Source of the DNA: Deltaproteobacteria bacterium
GTDB lineage: Bacteria > Myxococcota_A > UBA9042 > PHBI01
Assembly: GCA_020632715.1 (NCBI GenBank)
Contig: JACKFA010000003.1
Span: forward strand, 992,001 to 1,056,000
DNA length: 64,000 bases
Reading direction: 5' to 3'
Within the stretch, counting starts at the first letter, position 1, and each line of letters begins with the position of its first letter. The position numbers and the translations under genes are program-made. The notes beneath the pieces were generated by a model, which saw nothing but the letters and a program-made list of their open reading frames with translations, ran no database searches and was not told the DNA's origin. Shown here piece after piece: positions 1 through 8,575 of the stretch.

Positions 1-3000
1 GGCAGCGCCTCGGCGACGCCGCCGCCGCGGTCGCGCTCTATCAGGAGGTGCTCGCGGAGGTGCCGGCCGAGCCGGAGGCGATCGGCGGGCTCGAGGCGCT
101 CTGGGGCGAGGGGCACGAGCGGCCGGCGATCTTCCACAGCCTCGAGGCGCACTACGAGCAGAACCAGGACTGGGACAAGCTCGTCGCGCTCTACACGAGC
201 ACGCTCGAGTCGGCGTCGGAGCAGGACGACCGCCTGCAGGAGGAGTGCCTCCTCAAGATGGCGCGGCTCGAGCTCGTGCAGCTCGACCGCCCGGAGGCGG
301 CGTTCACCACGATGAAGGCGCTCGTCGAGCGGATCGACGAGCCGGGCGAGCTGCTCGACCAGCTCGAGGATCTCGCGGCCCGCACCGACCGCTGGGACGA
401 CGTCGCGAGCTACTACGAGCAGCGGATCGCGAGCGGTCGGGCGACGGCGGGCCTGATGGCGCGCCTCGCGCGGATCCAGGAGACGAAGACCGGCGACACC
501 GGGCGGGCCGTGCACTTCTATCGCTTCGCGCTCGAGCGCGAGCCGGGGAACCGCACCGTCCGGGATCAGCTGCGGGAGGTGCTCGAGCGCACGGGGGCGT
601 GGGAGGAGCTCGTGGCCCTCGAGCTCGCGTCGACCGAGGGCAACGAGGACGAGGCCGACGCCGTGGCGCTCTGGACGCACGCGGCCGACGTGCTGGCGAA
701 CCGCCTCGGGCGCAAGATGGAGGCCGTGCAGGCGCTCGAGCGCGTGATCGAGGTGCGCCCGTCGGAGCCCGAGTCGCACGAGAAGATCGTGGCGCTCCTC
801 GAGGAGCTGCGGGAGTTCACGCTGCTCCACGAGCACTACCGCGGCTGGATCGAGCTCACGCCGACGGACAGGGACGCGGTGGCCCTGCAGATCCGCCTCG
901 GCCGCTCGCTCTCGCGCTTCCCGCCGACGATGGCGGACGGCGTGGCCGAGCTCGAGGGGGTGCTCGAGGCCGAGGAGGACAACGCCTCCGAGGTGATCAC
1001 GGCCCTCTTCGACATCCTCGCGGCCGCGGAGGCGCAGGACGCCGGCGGCGGCGGGGTGGACACGCTGACGGCCGAGGCGACGGCGCGGGCGGCGGCGCTG
1101 CTCGAGGCGCACGTGGCGGACGCGCCGCTCGAGACGCGCGCGCGCTTCACCATCGCGAAGCTGCGCCCGCTGCCGGCGGGGAGCGAGCGGCAGCGGCTGC
1201 TCGTGAAGCTCGGCGACCAGCTCGGCGAGGCGCGGGAGGGGCCGCGGGCGTTCGCGGCGTACGCGGAGGCCCTCCGCGAGGACGTGGGGAACGAGCCGAT
1301 CGAGCGGTCGCTCGAGGCGCTCGCGGCCGAGCAGGGGTTCTGGGAGGAGCTCGCCGCCCTCTACCAGCGCTGCCTCGCGTCGCCGCGCGTGAGCGACCGC
1401 GTCGAGAAGCGCTACCAGCTGAAGATCGCGAACATCCTCCACGACCACCTCGCGCGCCGGGACGAGGCGGTCGGCTGGTACGAGAAGGTCCTGACCCACA
1501 GCCCCGGCAACAGCGACGCGCTCGACCCGCTCGCGGCGTGGTATCGCGCGGCCGGGGACGGTCCGAACGAGGCGCGGATCCTCGGGCTCGCGATCGACGC
1601 GGCGAGCGACGACGCCGAGGCGATGCCGCTCCTGCGCCGGCTCGCGGTCGTCCGGATGGACCAGCTCGGCGACGCGACCGGGGCCATCGACGCCTTCGAG
1701 CTGACGCTCCCGGGCTCGGCTTCCGACAAGGACGTGGTCGGGCGGCTCGAGCGCCTCTACGTCGGCGCGAACAGCTATGATCGGCTGGTCGACCTCTACC
1801 GCGTGGCGATCCAGGAGACCGACGAGGACGCGCGCGCGATCGAGCTCCTCGCGCGGCTCGCCCAGGTCGCGGAGACGCGCCTCGGCGACCTCGAGTCGGC
1901 GCGGGCGGCGTGTCGGCGGATCCTCGAGCTCGATCCGGGGCACGGCTTCGCGCTGACGAGCCTCGACCGGGTGGAGCGGGCGCGCGCGGACTGGCCGGCC
2001 GTCGACGCGGTCCTGGCGCGGCGAATCGAGGCGGCGTCGTCGAAGGACGCGCGCGCGAAGCTGCTCGTCGACCGGGCGGAGGTCGCGGCCGCGCATCGCG
2101 ACGATCCGGAGGGCGGCCTCGCCTACCTCATCGAGGCGGACGAGGCCGCGGGGCCGGGGCCGGGGCCGGATCACCTGGTCGCCGGGCTCGAGCTCTTCCT
2201 CCGCTTCGACGCGAGCCGCGTCGAGGCGGCGCGGCGGCTCCAGCGGCGCTACAAGGCGCGGAAGTCGTGGCCGCGCCTCGTGAACGTGCTGATGCTCGAG
2301 CAGCGGGCGGCGACGGATCCGGCGGAGCGCGTGTCGCTGGCGCTGCGAGCGGCCGAGGTGGCGGAGCAGAAGCTCGAGGACCCGGCGGCGGCGCTCCGCG
2401 TGGTGGTCGCGGCGTTCAAGGCGAACCCGGAGGCGGCGGAGCTGCGGGCGCGGGGCGCGGCGTTGGCGAAGGCGACCGGCGACTGGGGGACGCTGCTCGG
2501 AGCGGCGCGCGAGGCGCTCGCGGCGGCGGACGACGGCGAGCTCGTGCGGGACCTGGGGCTCTGGCTGGGGCCGGTCGAGCAGCGCGACGTGGGCGACCTC
2601 GCGGGGGCGGTGCAGACCTTCGAGGCCGTGCTCGCGGTGGATCCGAGCGAGCCGGCCGCGACGGCGGCGCTGAACGAGCTCTACCAGGCGACGGCGGATC
2701 ACGCCGGGCGGCGGCGGCTCGTGGAGCGGCAGATCGCGGCGACGCCGGTGGGACCGGAGCGGGAGACGCTCGAGCTCGGGCTCGCGGAGCTCGTGCGTGA
2801 GCAGGAGGGCGGGCTCGAGGCGGTGCCGATCCTGCGGCGGATCCTCGAGGGGAACCCGGCGAGCGAGGCGGCGCGGGCGGCGCTGCACGCGCTGGCGACG
2901 GACGTGGAGGCGGGGTCGGCGGCGGTCGAGGTGCTCGAGCCCATGTACCGCGGCGCGGAGGCGTGGCCGAAGCTCGTGGACCTGCTCGAGTCGCGGGCCG

Positions 3001-5120
3001 CGGCGAGCGACGTGCCCGCGGAGCAGGCGTCGCTCTGGCGGAGCGCGGCGGTGATCCACGAGGAGTGGCTCGGGGACAAGATCACGGCGTTGAAGCAGTT
3101 CTCGAAGGCGGTGCTGGCGACGCCGGACGACCGCCTCGGGCTCCGGCAGCTCGAGCGGCTCGGGTCGAACATCGGGGCGTGGGACGAGCTCGTCCGGGTG
3201 TTCGGCGAGGCGGCGCCGCGGATCGCGGAGCCGACGATGCGGCGCGACGCGCTGCTGACGGTCGCGCGCGTGCAGGAGACCAAGCTCGGGGATCTGGCCG
3301 CGGCGCTGCGGCACCACGAGGCGGTGCTCGCGCTCGAGCCGGGTCATCAGGAGTCGCTCGAGGCGGTCCGGCGGCTGCACAGCCAGCGCGGCGACCTGAA
3401 GGCGCTGGTGGCGGCGACGGACGCGCAGGCGGCGAACGAGCCGGTGCCGGCGGTGGCGCTCGAGATGTGGAGCGAGGTCTACGAGGCGGCGTACTCGCGC
3501 GGGGACGAGGACACGATGGTGCTCGCGTGCATGCGGGCGCTGGACGTGGACCCGAACGACCGGGCGGCGGCGCAGCGGCTCGTGCCGATCTACGAGGCGC
3601 GGGGGCTCGTGGCGGAGCTCGGTGGGCTGCTGGCGCAGCTCGCGAGCCAGGAGAGCGACCCGGCGGCGGAGGCGCAGCTGAAGATGCGGCTCGGGCGGCT
3701 CCGGGAGGGGGAGCTCGCGGATCGGCTCGGCGCGACGGAGGCCTATGAGGAGGCGTGGGAGCTCGACCCGACGCTGACGGAGGCGTGGGACCGGCTGCGG
3801 GCGATCTATCGAGAGGACGGGCGCTGGAACAACCTGGCGGCGCTCCTGACCGGGCAGATCGCGCGGGCGGAGGCGGTGTCGGAGCGGACGGCGCTGCGGC
3901 TCGAGGTGGCGGCGGTCGCGTGGGAGAACCTGCGGAACGCGGACCAGGCGATCCGGACGTACCAGGAGGCGCTCGAGGAGGATCCGGGGGCGCTCGAGGC
4001 GTTCGACGCGCTGGTTCAGCTCTTCGGTTCGCAGCGGCGCTTCGAGGACCTCGCGGGGGTGCTCGAGCGGAAGGCGGCGGCGCAGGGGGACACGCCGGAG
4101 GGGCGCGACACGTTGGTGCGGGCGGCGGTGGTGCGGCTCGACCAGCTCGAGGCGTTCGACGACGCGGAGGCGGCGCTCGACCGGGTGCTGGCGAAGGACG
4201 GGGCGCACACGGAGGCGATGCTGGCGAAGGCGCGGCTGATGACGCGGCGCGGGGAGCCGGCGGAGGCGGCGGCGCTGTTGAAGGCGCTCTTGAAGGAGCT
4301 GAAGGGGAAGCGGCGGCTGCCGACGCTGCTCGAGCTCGCGCGGGTGCACGCGGAGATGCTCGACGAGCCGGGGAAGGCGCTCCCGTACGCGCTCGAGGCG
4401 CGGAAGATCCAGCCGGAGAGCCCGGCGGTGCATCGGCTGCTGCGGCCGCTGCTCGAGCGGACGGGGGGCTGGGAGGAGCTGCAGGCGCTGCTCGAGGAGG
4501 ACTTCGAGGCGGCGAAGGGCGACGTGGAGCGGACGCGGCGGGCGCTGGCGCTGGCGCGGCTGCACCACGAGCACACGAAGGACGAGAAGGCGCTCGGGGA
4601 GTGGCTCGCGAAGGCGGAGGCGCTGTCGCCGGAGAGCGTGGAGGTCGCGGAGCTGGTGGTGGAGCGGCTCGAGGAGGCCGGGGACTGGGAGGGGCTCGGG
4701 GCGAAGCTCGGGTCCCTGCTCTCGGGGCTCGAGAAGCAGCATCGGCGCGACCAGATCCCGGTGCGGGCGCACCAGCTCGCGCAGGTGCACGAGCGGCTCG
4801 GGCGTGAGGAGGCGGCGGCGGAGGCGTACCAGGCGGCGATGGAGGCGGACGGGACGTACACGCCGAACCTGGTGGACTACGGGCGGCTCCTGGTGAAGCA
4901 GGGCGCGTGGGAGACGGCGCTGACGGTGCACCAGAGCCTCTTGATGCAGCTCGACAAGATCGACGACGAGGCGGTGAAGGGCGACGTGCTCTACCACCTC
5001 GCGCTCGCGAGCGCTGAGCTCGGGCAGAAGCCGCGGGCGCAGCAGTATCTGAAGCGGCTCGAGCGGCAGGCGCCGAAGCACGCGGGCGTGGCGGCGCTGA
5101 AGCAGCGCCTTTCGTCTTGA
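1..5120 (+). CDS. Giant TPR-repeat protein (5' end outside window)
   Basis: The reading frame is already open at the left edge (codons from base 3 read Q-R-L-G-D-A), so the true start lies upstream and at least 1,706 residues are visible. The protein is built almost wholly of degenerate tetratricopeptide-like helical repeats of about 35-40 residues. A recurring pattern is 'RLGD..A...YE..L..DP....A...L..LY...G.W..L'. There is no signal peptide, membrane segment or catalytic motif in the visible part. Such proteins are usually scaffolds; large TPR proteins of this kind are common in Myxococcota, but no specific role can be assigned. In the second half the codons shift strongly to G-ending forms (GCG, CGG, GGG), unlike the C-ending codons of most neighbours. 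The stop codon overlaps the -35 box of the tRNA promoter downstream. Confidence 0.9.
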   Translation, partial: QRLGDAAAAVALYQEVLAEVPAEPEAIGGLEALWGEGHERPAIFHSLEAHYEQNQDWDKLVALYTSTLESASEQDDRLQEECLLKMARLELVQLDRPEAAFTTMKALVERIDEPGELLDQLEDLAARTDRWDDVASYYEQRIASGRATAGLMARLARIQETKTGDTGRAVHFYRFALEREPGNRTVRDQLREVLERTGAWEELVALELASTEGNEDEADAVALWTHAADVLANRLGRKMEAVQALERVIEVRPSEPESHEKIVALLEELREFTLLHEHYRGWIELTPTDRDAVALQIRLGRSLSRFPPTMADGVAELEGVLEAEEDNASEVITALFDILAAAEAQDAGGGGVDTLTAEATARAAALLEAHVADAPLETRARFTIAKLRPLPAGSERQRLLVKLGDQLGEAREGPRAFAAYAEALREDVGNEPIERSLEALAAEQGFWEELAALYQRCLASPRVSDRVEKRYQLKIANILHDHLARRDEAVGWYEKVLTHSPGNSDALDPLAAWYRAAGDGPNEARILGLAIDAASDDAEAMPLLRRLAVVRMDQLGDATGAIDAFELTLPGSASDKDVVGRLERLYVGANSYDRLVDLYRVAIQETDEDARAIELLARLAQVAETRLGDLESARAACRRILELDPGHGFALTSLDRVERARADWPAVDAVLARRIEAASSKDARAKLLVDRAEVAAAHRDDPEGGLAYLIEADEAAGPGPGPDHLVAGLELFLRFDASRVEAARRLQRRYKARKSWPRLVNVLMLEQRAATDPAERVSLALRAAEVAEQKLEDPAAALRVVVAAFKANPEAAELRARGAALAKATGDWGTLLGAAREALAAADDGELVRDLGLWLGPVEQRDVGDLAGAVQTFEAVLAVDPSEPAATAALNELYQATADHAGRRRLVERQIAATPVGPERETLELGLAELVREQEGGLEAVPILRRILEGNPASEAARAALHALATDVEAGSAAVEVLEPMYRGAEAWPKLVDLLESRAAASDVPAEQASLWRSAAVIHEEWLGDKITALKQFSKAVLATPDDRLGLRQLERLGSNIGAWDELVRVFGEAAPRIAEPTMRRDALLTVARVQETKLGDLAAALRHHEAVLALEPGHQESLEAVRRLHSQRGDLKALVAATDAQAANEPVPAVALEMWSEVYEAAYSRGDEDTMVLACMRALDVDPNDRAAAQRLVPIYEARGLVAELGGLLAQLASQESDPAAEAQLKMRLGRLREGELADRLGATEAYEEAWELDPTLTEAWDRLRAIYREDGRWNNLAALLTGQIARAEAVSERTALRLEVAAVAWENLRNADQAIRTYQEALEEDPGALEAFDALVQLFGSQRRFEDLAGVLERKAAAQGDTPEGRDTLVRAAVVRLDQLEAFDDAEAALDRVLAKDGAHTEAMLAKARLMTRRGEPAEAAALLKALLKELKGKRRLPTLLELARVHAEMLDEPGKALPYALEARKIQPESPAVHRLLRPLLERTGGWEELQALLEEDFEAAKGDVERTRRALALARLHHEHTKDEKALGEWLAKAEALSPESVEVAELVVERLEEAGDWEGLGAKLGSLLSGLEKQHRRDQIPVRAHQLAQVHERLGREEAAAEAYQAAMEADGTYTPNLVDYGRLLVKQGAWETALTVHQSLLMQLDKIDDEAVKGDVLYHLALASAELGQKPRAQQYLKRLERQAPKHAGVAALKQRLSS

Positions 5121-5144
5121 CAGGGGTCGCGCCCTGAATAGACT
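5117..5144 (+). promoter_or_regulatory. Sigma-70-type promoter of tRNA-Phe
   Basis: A perfect -35 box TTGACA lies at 5117-5122 and a -10-like TAGACT at 5139-5144, with a 16-base spacer. Transcription would start near 5151, about 25 bases before the tRNA. The -35 box contains the TGA stop codon (5118-5120) of the upstream TPR gene. Confidence 0.65.
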
Positions 5145-5176
5145 CGCGCGCGGCTCACGGGCCGAGAGAGACCTGA

Positions 5177-5249
5177 GGCCAGGTAGCTCAGTTGGTAGAG
5201 CAGGGGACTGAAAATCCCCGTGTCGGCGGTTCGATTCCGTCCCTGGCCA
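5177..5249 (+). tRNA. tRNA-Phe (anticodon GAA)
   Basis: A 73-base cloverleaf. Acceptor arm GGCCAGG (5177-5183) pairs with CCTGGCC (5242-5248), followed by discriminator A at 5249. The D arm carries TAGCTCAGTTGGTAGAGCA, the anticodon stem is GGGGA/TCCCC with loop containing GAA, and the T arm contains GGTTCGATTCC. The 3' CCA is not encoded: the bases after the discriminator are CCG. It stands alone between its own promoter and a terminator. Confidence 0.97.
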
Positions 5250-5255
5250 CCGATG

Positions 5256-5296
5256 AACCCCGCCATCCTTCGAGATGTTGCGGGGTTTCGTTTTTT
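5256..5296 (+). terminator. Rho-independent terminator after tRNA-Phe
   Basis: An 8-base perfect stem AACCCCGC (5256-5263) / GCGGGGTT (5280-5287) is followed by a run of six T at 5291-5296. It lies seven bases after the tRNA, so the tRNA is a monocistronic unit. Confidence 0.85.
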
Positions 5297-5453
5297 CGGC
5301 CCTTGGGACGCGGCTTGCCGCGCGTCTGTCGCCGCCCTCGCGCCGGGGCCAGAGCCGGCGCGCCCGACGTTCGGCGCGCTTTCGTGGTAAGGTCCCACGT
5401 GTCCCGCGCCTGCCTCGCCGAGGCCACCGCGACGGGAGCGGAGGTCGAGCGCG

Positions 5454-6146
5454 ATGGGACGGGACGGACAGAGGAAGCTCGAGGAACGCGTCGAGACGGC
5501 TGCCGCGGCGGCCCTCACCCGGCAGCGCTTCGTGAGCGCCGTCGATGTCCTGGCCGGTATCGGATGGCTCGACGGGAACCTCATCAAGCACTGGAAGCAG
5601 GGCCGACTCGACCACCTCGAGGCCGCGATCCAGACGAACCCGGCGCGCATCGGGAGCGCCCTCCGGCTCCTGAGCACCTGGGCGACGGCGAAGGGCCTCG
5701 ACCCCGTCGAGACCGAGTACGTCTCGCAGACGCCCGCCCGCGCGCCGCTCCGCTTCAGCGCGAGCGGTGACGCCGAACGCGAGCGCCTCTATCGAACCCA
5801 CTGGATCTCGCCGAAGCTCTCGCCGGCGAAGCGTGACCGAATCGTCGAGAAGGCCGAGCGCCCCCCCGAGCTCGTCGTCATCCAGCCCCTCGACGCCTGG
5901 TCCTGCCACCGCTGCGGTGGCTCCGGCGACCTCCTCATCATGGAAGACCCCGGACCGTCGTGCCTCGCGTGCGCCGGCCTCGGCGAGCTCGTGTTCCTCC
6001 CCGCCGGAGACGCCCGCGCCACCCGCCGCGCCAAGGCGAAGAGCGGCGTCTACGCCGTCGTCGTCCGCTTCAGCCGCGCGCGCAAGCGCTACGAGCGAAA
6101 GGGGCTCGTCGTCGAGCCCGACGCCCTCCGCGACGCGACGGACTAG
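5454..6146 (+). CDS. DUF2293-like protein with Cys zinc-binding pairs
   Basis: Soluble 230-residue protein of unknown function. The middle holds two Cys pairs, CHRCGGSG and CLACAGLG, about 20 residues apart, which look like a small zinc ribbon. They are followed by a basic block with 'VVRFSRARKRYERKGLVVE'. From memory that C-terminal pattern (Cys pair, 'LVFLPAGDA..TRRA', 'RKRYER.G..VE..AL') matches the DUF2293 family, whose role is not established. The N-terminal 130 residues are not recognised. The start ATG at 5454 fits the family-like region; a GGAG lies upstream but at long spacing. It stands between the tRNA terminator and a lipoprotein gene, with no obvious operon partner. Confidence 0.75.
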   Translation: MGRDGQRKLEERVETAAAAALTRQRFVSAVDVLAGIGWLDGNLIKHWKQGRLDHLEAAIQTNPARIGSALRLLSTWATAKGLDPVETEYVSQTPARAPLRFSASGDAERERLYRTHWISPKLSPAKRDRIVEKAERPPELVVIQPLDAWSCHRCGGSGDLLIMEDPGPSCLACAGLGELVFLPAGDARATRRAKAKSGVYAVVVRFSRARKRYERKGLVVEPDALRDATD

Positions 6147-6250
6147 TTCGACTTTCCGGTCTCCAGGCGTCGCGCGCGCCTACGCTCCCATGTCCGTGGC
6201 AGACTCCGGGGAACCCCGACGACCCCGGAGACGCCGACGTGAGGCACCGC

Positions 6251-6922
6251 ATGAAGGACATCCCCGCTTCCCCGCTCCGGAGCGCGACGCTCGCCCTCCT
6301 CGCCCTCCTCGCGGCCTGTAGCGCCGACCCGAGCGCCGCCGCCGACACCGACGACACCGACGACACCGACGACACCGGCACCGCCGACGTCGACGCCGCC
6401 GACGCCCGCCCCACCCCCGAGCATCGCCCCATAGCCGCCACCTGCGACGCCCCGAGCGGTGACGCGCCCTGCGCGAGCGACGGGTGCTTCGCCGGCGTCT
6501 GCCCCGCGGCGCCCTCGTGCGCCTCGAGCGCCGACTGCGCCTCGGGCGACGTCTGCCTCCGCACCCACAGCTTCGCCACCCTCTTCTCCTGCCAGTGCCA
6601 CGCCTCCGAGTGCCTCGCCGACGCCGACTGCGCCGCCGACGAGCTCTGCCACTGCGGCGTCGTCACCGCCGGCGCCGCCTGCGTCGGCGCCAACTGCAGC
6701 AACCGCTGCCTCCCCGCCGGCTGCCGCACCGACGCCGACTGCCCCGCCGGCCTCTGTAGCCCCTCCCGCGACGCCTGCGGCCACCTCGAGGGCTTCTTCT
6801 GCCACGACCCCGCCGCCGACGCGTGCCTCACCGACGCCGAGTGCGCCGGCTCCGCCGACGGCCCCCGCTGCCGTCACCTCGGCGGCCGCTGGCGCTGTAG
6901 CGACGTCCCCATCTGCGACTGA
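6251..6922 (+). CDS. Cys-rich secreted lipoprotein
   Basis: A 223-residue lipoprotein. The N-terminus (MKDIPASPLRSATLALLALLAAC) is a type II signal peptide with lipobox LAAC. After it comes a short Asp/Thr linker (DTDDTDDTDDTGTADVDAADA), then a Cys-rich body with many 'C..D.DCA.G..C' modules of about 25 residues, likely disulfide-bonded outside the inner membrane. This architecture is common among Myxococcota surface lipoproteins whose function is unknown. The ATG at 6251 was chosen because GTGAGG precedes it at normal spacing and the signal peptide starts there; the longer reading frame upstream overlaps the previous gene. It ends 16 bases before the convergent lipoprotein gene. Confidence 0.85.
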   Translation: MKDIPASPLRSATLALLALLAACSADPSAAADTDDTDDTDDTGTADVDAADARPTPEHRPIAATCDAPSGDAPCASDGCFAGVCPAAPSCASSADCASGDVCLRTHSFATLFSCQCHASECLADADCAADELCHCGVVTAGAACVGANCSNRCLPAGCRTDADCPAGLCSPSRDACGHLEGFFCHDPAADACLTDAECAGSADGPRCRHLGGRWRCSDVPICD

Positions 6923-6938
6923 TCGCCTCGGCTCACGG

Positions 6939-8459
6939 TCACTCGCACGCAGCGCCGTTGCCGACCACGTCGACCGCCGCCCCCGCCCCCGCCACGCGCT
7001 GCGCGAACGCGACCGCCGCCGGCTGGCAGAGCCTCGCGTTGCCCCGGACCTCCACCCGCTCCGTGACCGCGCCGTCCGCCGGCCACGCCCCGAGCGCCCG
7101 GAGCTCGCTCATCCCCACGGCGTAGTAGGTGCCGACCGTCGCCGCCGAGGTCACGACGACCCCCGCGACGCTCGTCGTGACCTCGTCAACCTGCGTCTCG
7201 GGGGAGGAGAGCTCGACCGCGCCGACGTGAGCGCCCCCGGCCAGCGTCACCGCGCAGGCGGGCGCGGTCAGCGACTCGCCCTCCCCTCCGAGCGCCACCC
7301 GCGACAGCACGGTCACCTGCGGCGCCGAGAACGACGACCCGGTCCCCGAGCCGATGAACAGCGCGCCCAGCGTCACGAGGGCCGGCGCGCTCACGTCGAG
7401 GTCGTCCTCCTGGCGCGACGCGAGCCCGACGCCCCCCGCCGACGTCAGCGCCGGGAGCGCGACCGCCACGCTGCCCTCGGTGCGGATCGCCAGCCCCTCG
7501 TCGACCGTCGCGAGCTCCGCGAGGTCGACGCTCGCCGGGACGCCGCTCACCGCGAGCTTCCGGACGTGCGCGAGCGCCTGGAGCGCCTCCGCCGGGATGG
7601 GGGCGTCGCTCGCGTAGACGCCGTCGCGCGCGGTCGTGAGCGCCGGCAGCACCACGCGCGCGCCCCCCGTGACCTCCACGGCGACGTCACCCGCGCTCCC
7701 GAGCCGCGGGAACGCGACCTCGCCGCCCGCGCTCACGGTCACGACGAGACCCGCCGGCGGCGCCCCCGGCGAGACCGCGGCCTCGCGGAGCCGGTCGAAG
7801 GTGAACGAGTCCTCGCGACCGACGAGCATCACGACGAGCGCGTCGCGCACCGTCTCGAGGCAGCGGAGATCGTCGCGAGCGAACACGTACGACGCCGGCG
7901 CGCTCGGGTTCTCCGCCGGGTCGTACGTCGCGATCACGGTCTCACCCGGCGGATCCGTGCTCCCGTCGTACACCCACACGACCTGCTGCACGTGCGCCGG
8001 GACGCCCGCGCAGTCGAGCCCGTCGTGGACCGCGTCCGCGACGTCCTCCACCGCGTCCGCGACGTCCCCGACCGCGTCCGCGACGTCCCCGACCGTGTCC
8101 GTGACGTCCCCGACCGTGTCCGTGACGTCCTCCACGGTGTCCGCGACGTCCTCCACCGTGTCTTCGGCGACCTCCACCGTGTCGGTGACGTCCTCCACGG
8201 TGTCCTCGGCGACCTGCGCCGTGTCCTCGGCGACCTGCGCCGTGTCCTCGGCGACCTCCGCGAGCTCCATCGTGTCGCCGGCCACCGCGTCGGGCTCGAT
8301 GGTGTCCGTCGCCGCGGCCACGTCGACGTCGGCGCCTGCCTTCCCGCGCGATCCCGCGTCCTCTCCTGCACAAGCGCCGGCTCCCGCCCCCGCGAGCGCC
8401 AGCGCCAGGCCCACACGCAGCGCTCCCCACCTCGTCCCGTCGCCCTTCGTCGCCGTCAT
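6939..8459 (-). CDS. Large lipoprotein with Val-Asp-Thr heptad repeats
   Basis: A 506-residue lipoprotein. It begins MTATKGDGTRWGALRVG with lipobox GAGAC (about residue 28), so it should be exported and lipidated. Residues about 55-140 are a striking run of 7-residue repeats of the type V-x-D-V-x-D-T/A, encoded by tandem 21-base repeats. The remaining 350 residues are beta-rich, with repeating patterns such as 'LPALTTA.DGV.A.DAPIPA', 'LPALTSAGGVGL' and 'APALVTLGALFI'. They resemble a right-handed beta-helix or leucine-rich-like solenoid, as in receptor-L-type bacterial surface proteins. Start ATG at 8459 has GGAGG upstream. It is convergent with the preceding Cys-rich lipoprotein. Confidence 0.85.
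   Translation of the reverse strand: MTATKGDGTRWGALRVGLALALAGAGAGACAGEDAGSRGKAGADVDVAAATDTIEPDAVAGDTMELAEVAEDTAQVAEDTAQVAEDTVEDVTDTVEVAEDTVEDVADTVEDVTDTVGDVTDTVGDVADAVGDVADAVEDVADAVHDGLDCAGVPAHVQQVVWVYDGSTDPPGETVIATYDPAENPSAPASYVFARDDLRCLETVRDALVVMLVGREDSFTFDRLREAAVSPGAPPAGLVVTVSAGGEVAFPRLGSAGDVAVEVTGGARVVLPALTTARDGVYASDAPIPAEALQALAHVRKLAVSGVPASVDLAELATVDEGLAIRTEGSVAVALPALTSAGGVGLASRQEDDLDVSAPALVTLGALFIGSGTGSSFSAPQVTVLSRVALGGEGESLTAPACAVTLAGGAHVGAVELSSPETQVDEVTTSVAGVVVTSAATVGTYYAVGMSELRALGAWPADGAVTERVEVRGNARLCQPAAVAFAQRVAGAGAAVDVVGNGAACE
8029..8280 (-). repeat. Tandem 21-base coding repeats
   Basis: About a dozen imperfect copies of a 21-base unit (plus-strand form ACCGCGTCCGCGACGTCCCCG, with TCCTCC and GTGTCC variants) encode the heptads VGDVADA, VTDTVGD, VEDVADT and VAEDTAQ. 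The copies drift from one end to the other: VADAVGD at one end, VAEDTAQ at the other. This suggests stepwise duplication. The repeats are part of the lipoprotein gene and have no spacers, so they are not a CRISPR array. Confidence 0.85.
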
Positions 8460-8575
8460 CGCCTCGCCTCCGCGGTCATCCACCGCGCAGAGCGTAGGCC
8501 GACCCGGCGCCACGCCGGGGTAGGCCCCGGGTAGCTCGCGCGGCGCGACGACGGCGTGACGCCGCGCCACGGGCG

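Noticed and set aside
5188..5427. Minus-strand frame of 79 codons ending ARDGIEPPTRGFSVPCSTN
   Set aside because: It is the antisense translation of tRNA-Phe, a well-known spurious protein in databases.
5297..5453. Search for a gene between the tRNA terminator and the DUF2293-like gene
   Set aside because: No frame with a start, ribosome site and protein-like composition.
8029..8280. Direct repeats that could suggest a CRISPR array
   Set aside because: The 21-base units are contiguous with no spacers and in frame with a lipoprotein; they are coding repeats.
6459..8534. Long plus-strand frame rich in Arg/Pro/Ala across the lipoproteins
   Set aside because: Shadow of the two lipoprotein genes; low-complexity composition and no ribosome site.
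8520..8575. GC-rich inverted repeat GCGCGGCG/CGCCGCGC after the CHAP gene
   Set aside because: It could form a hairpin but has no T run, and such repeats are expected by chance at this GC content.
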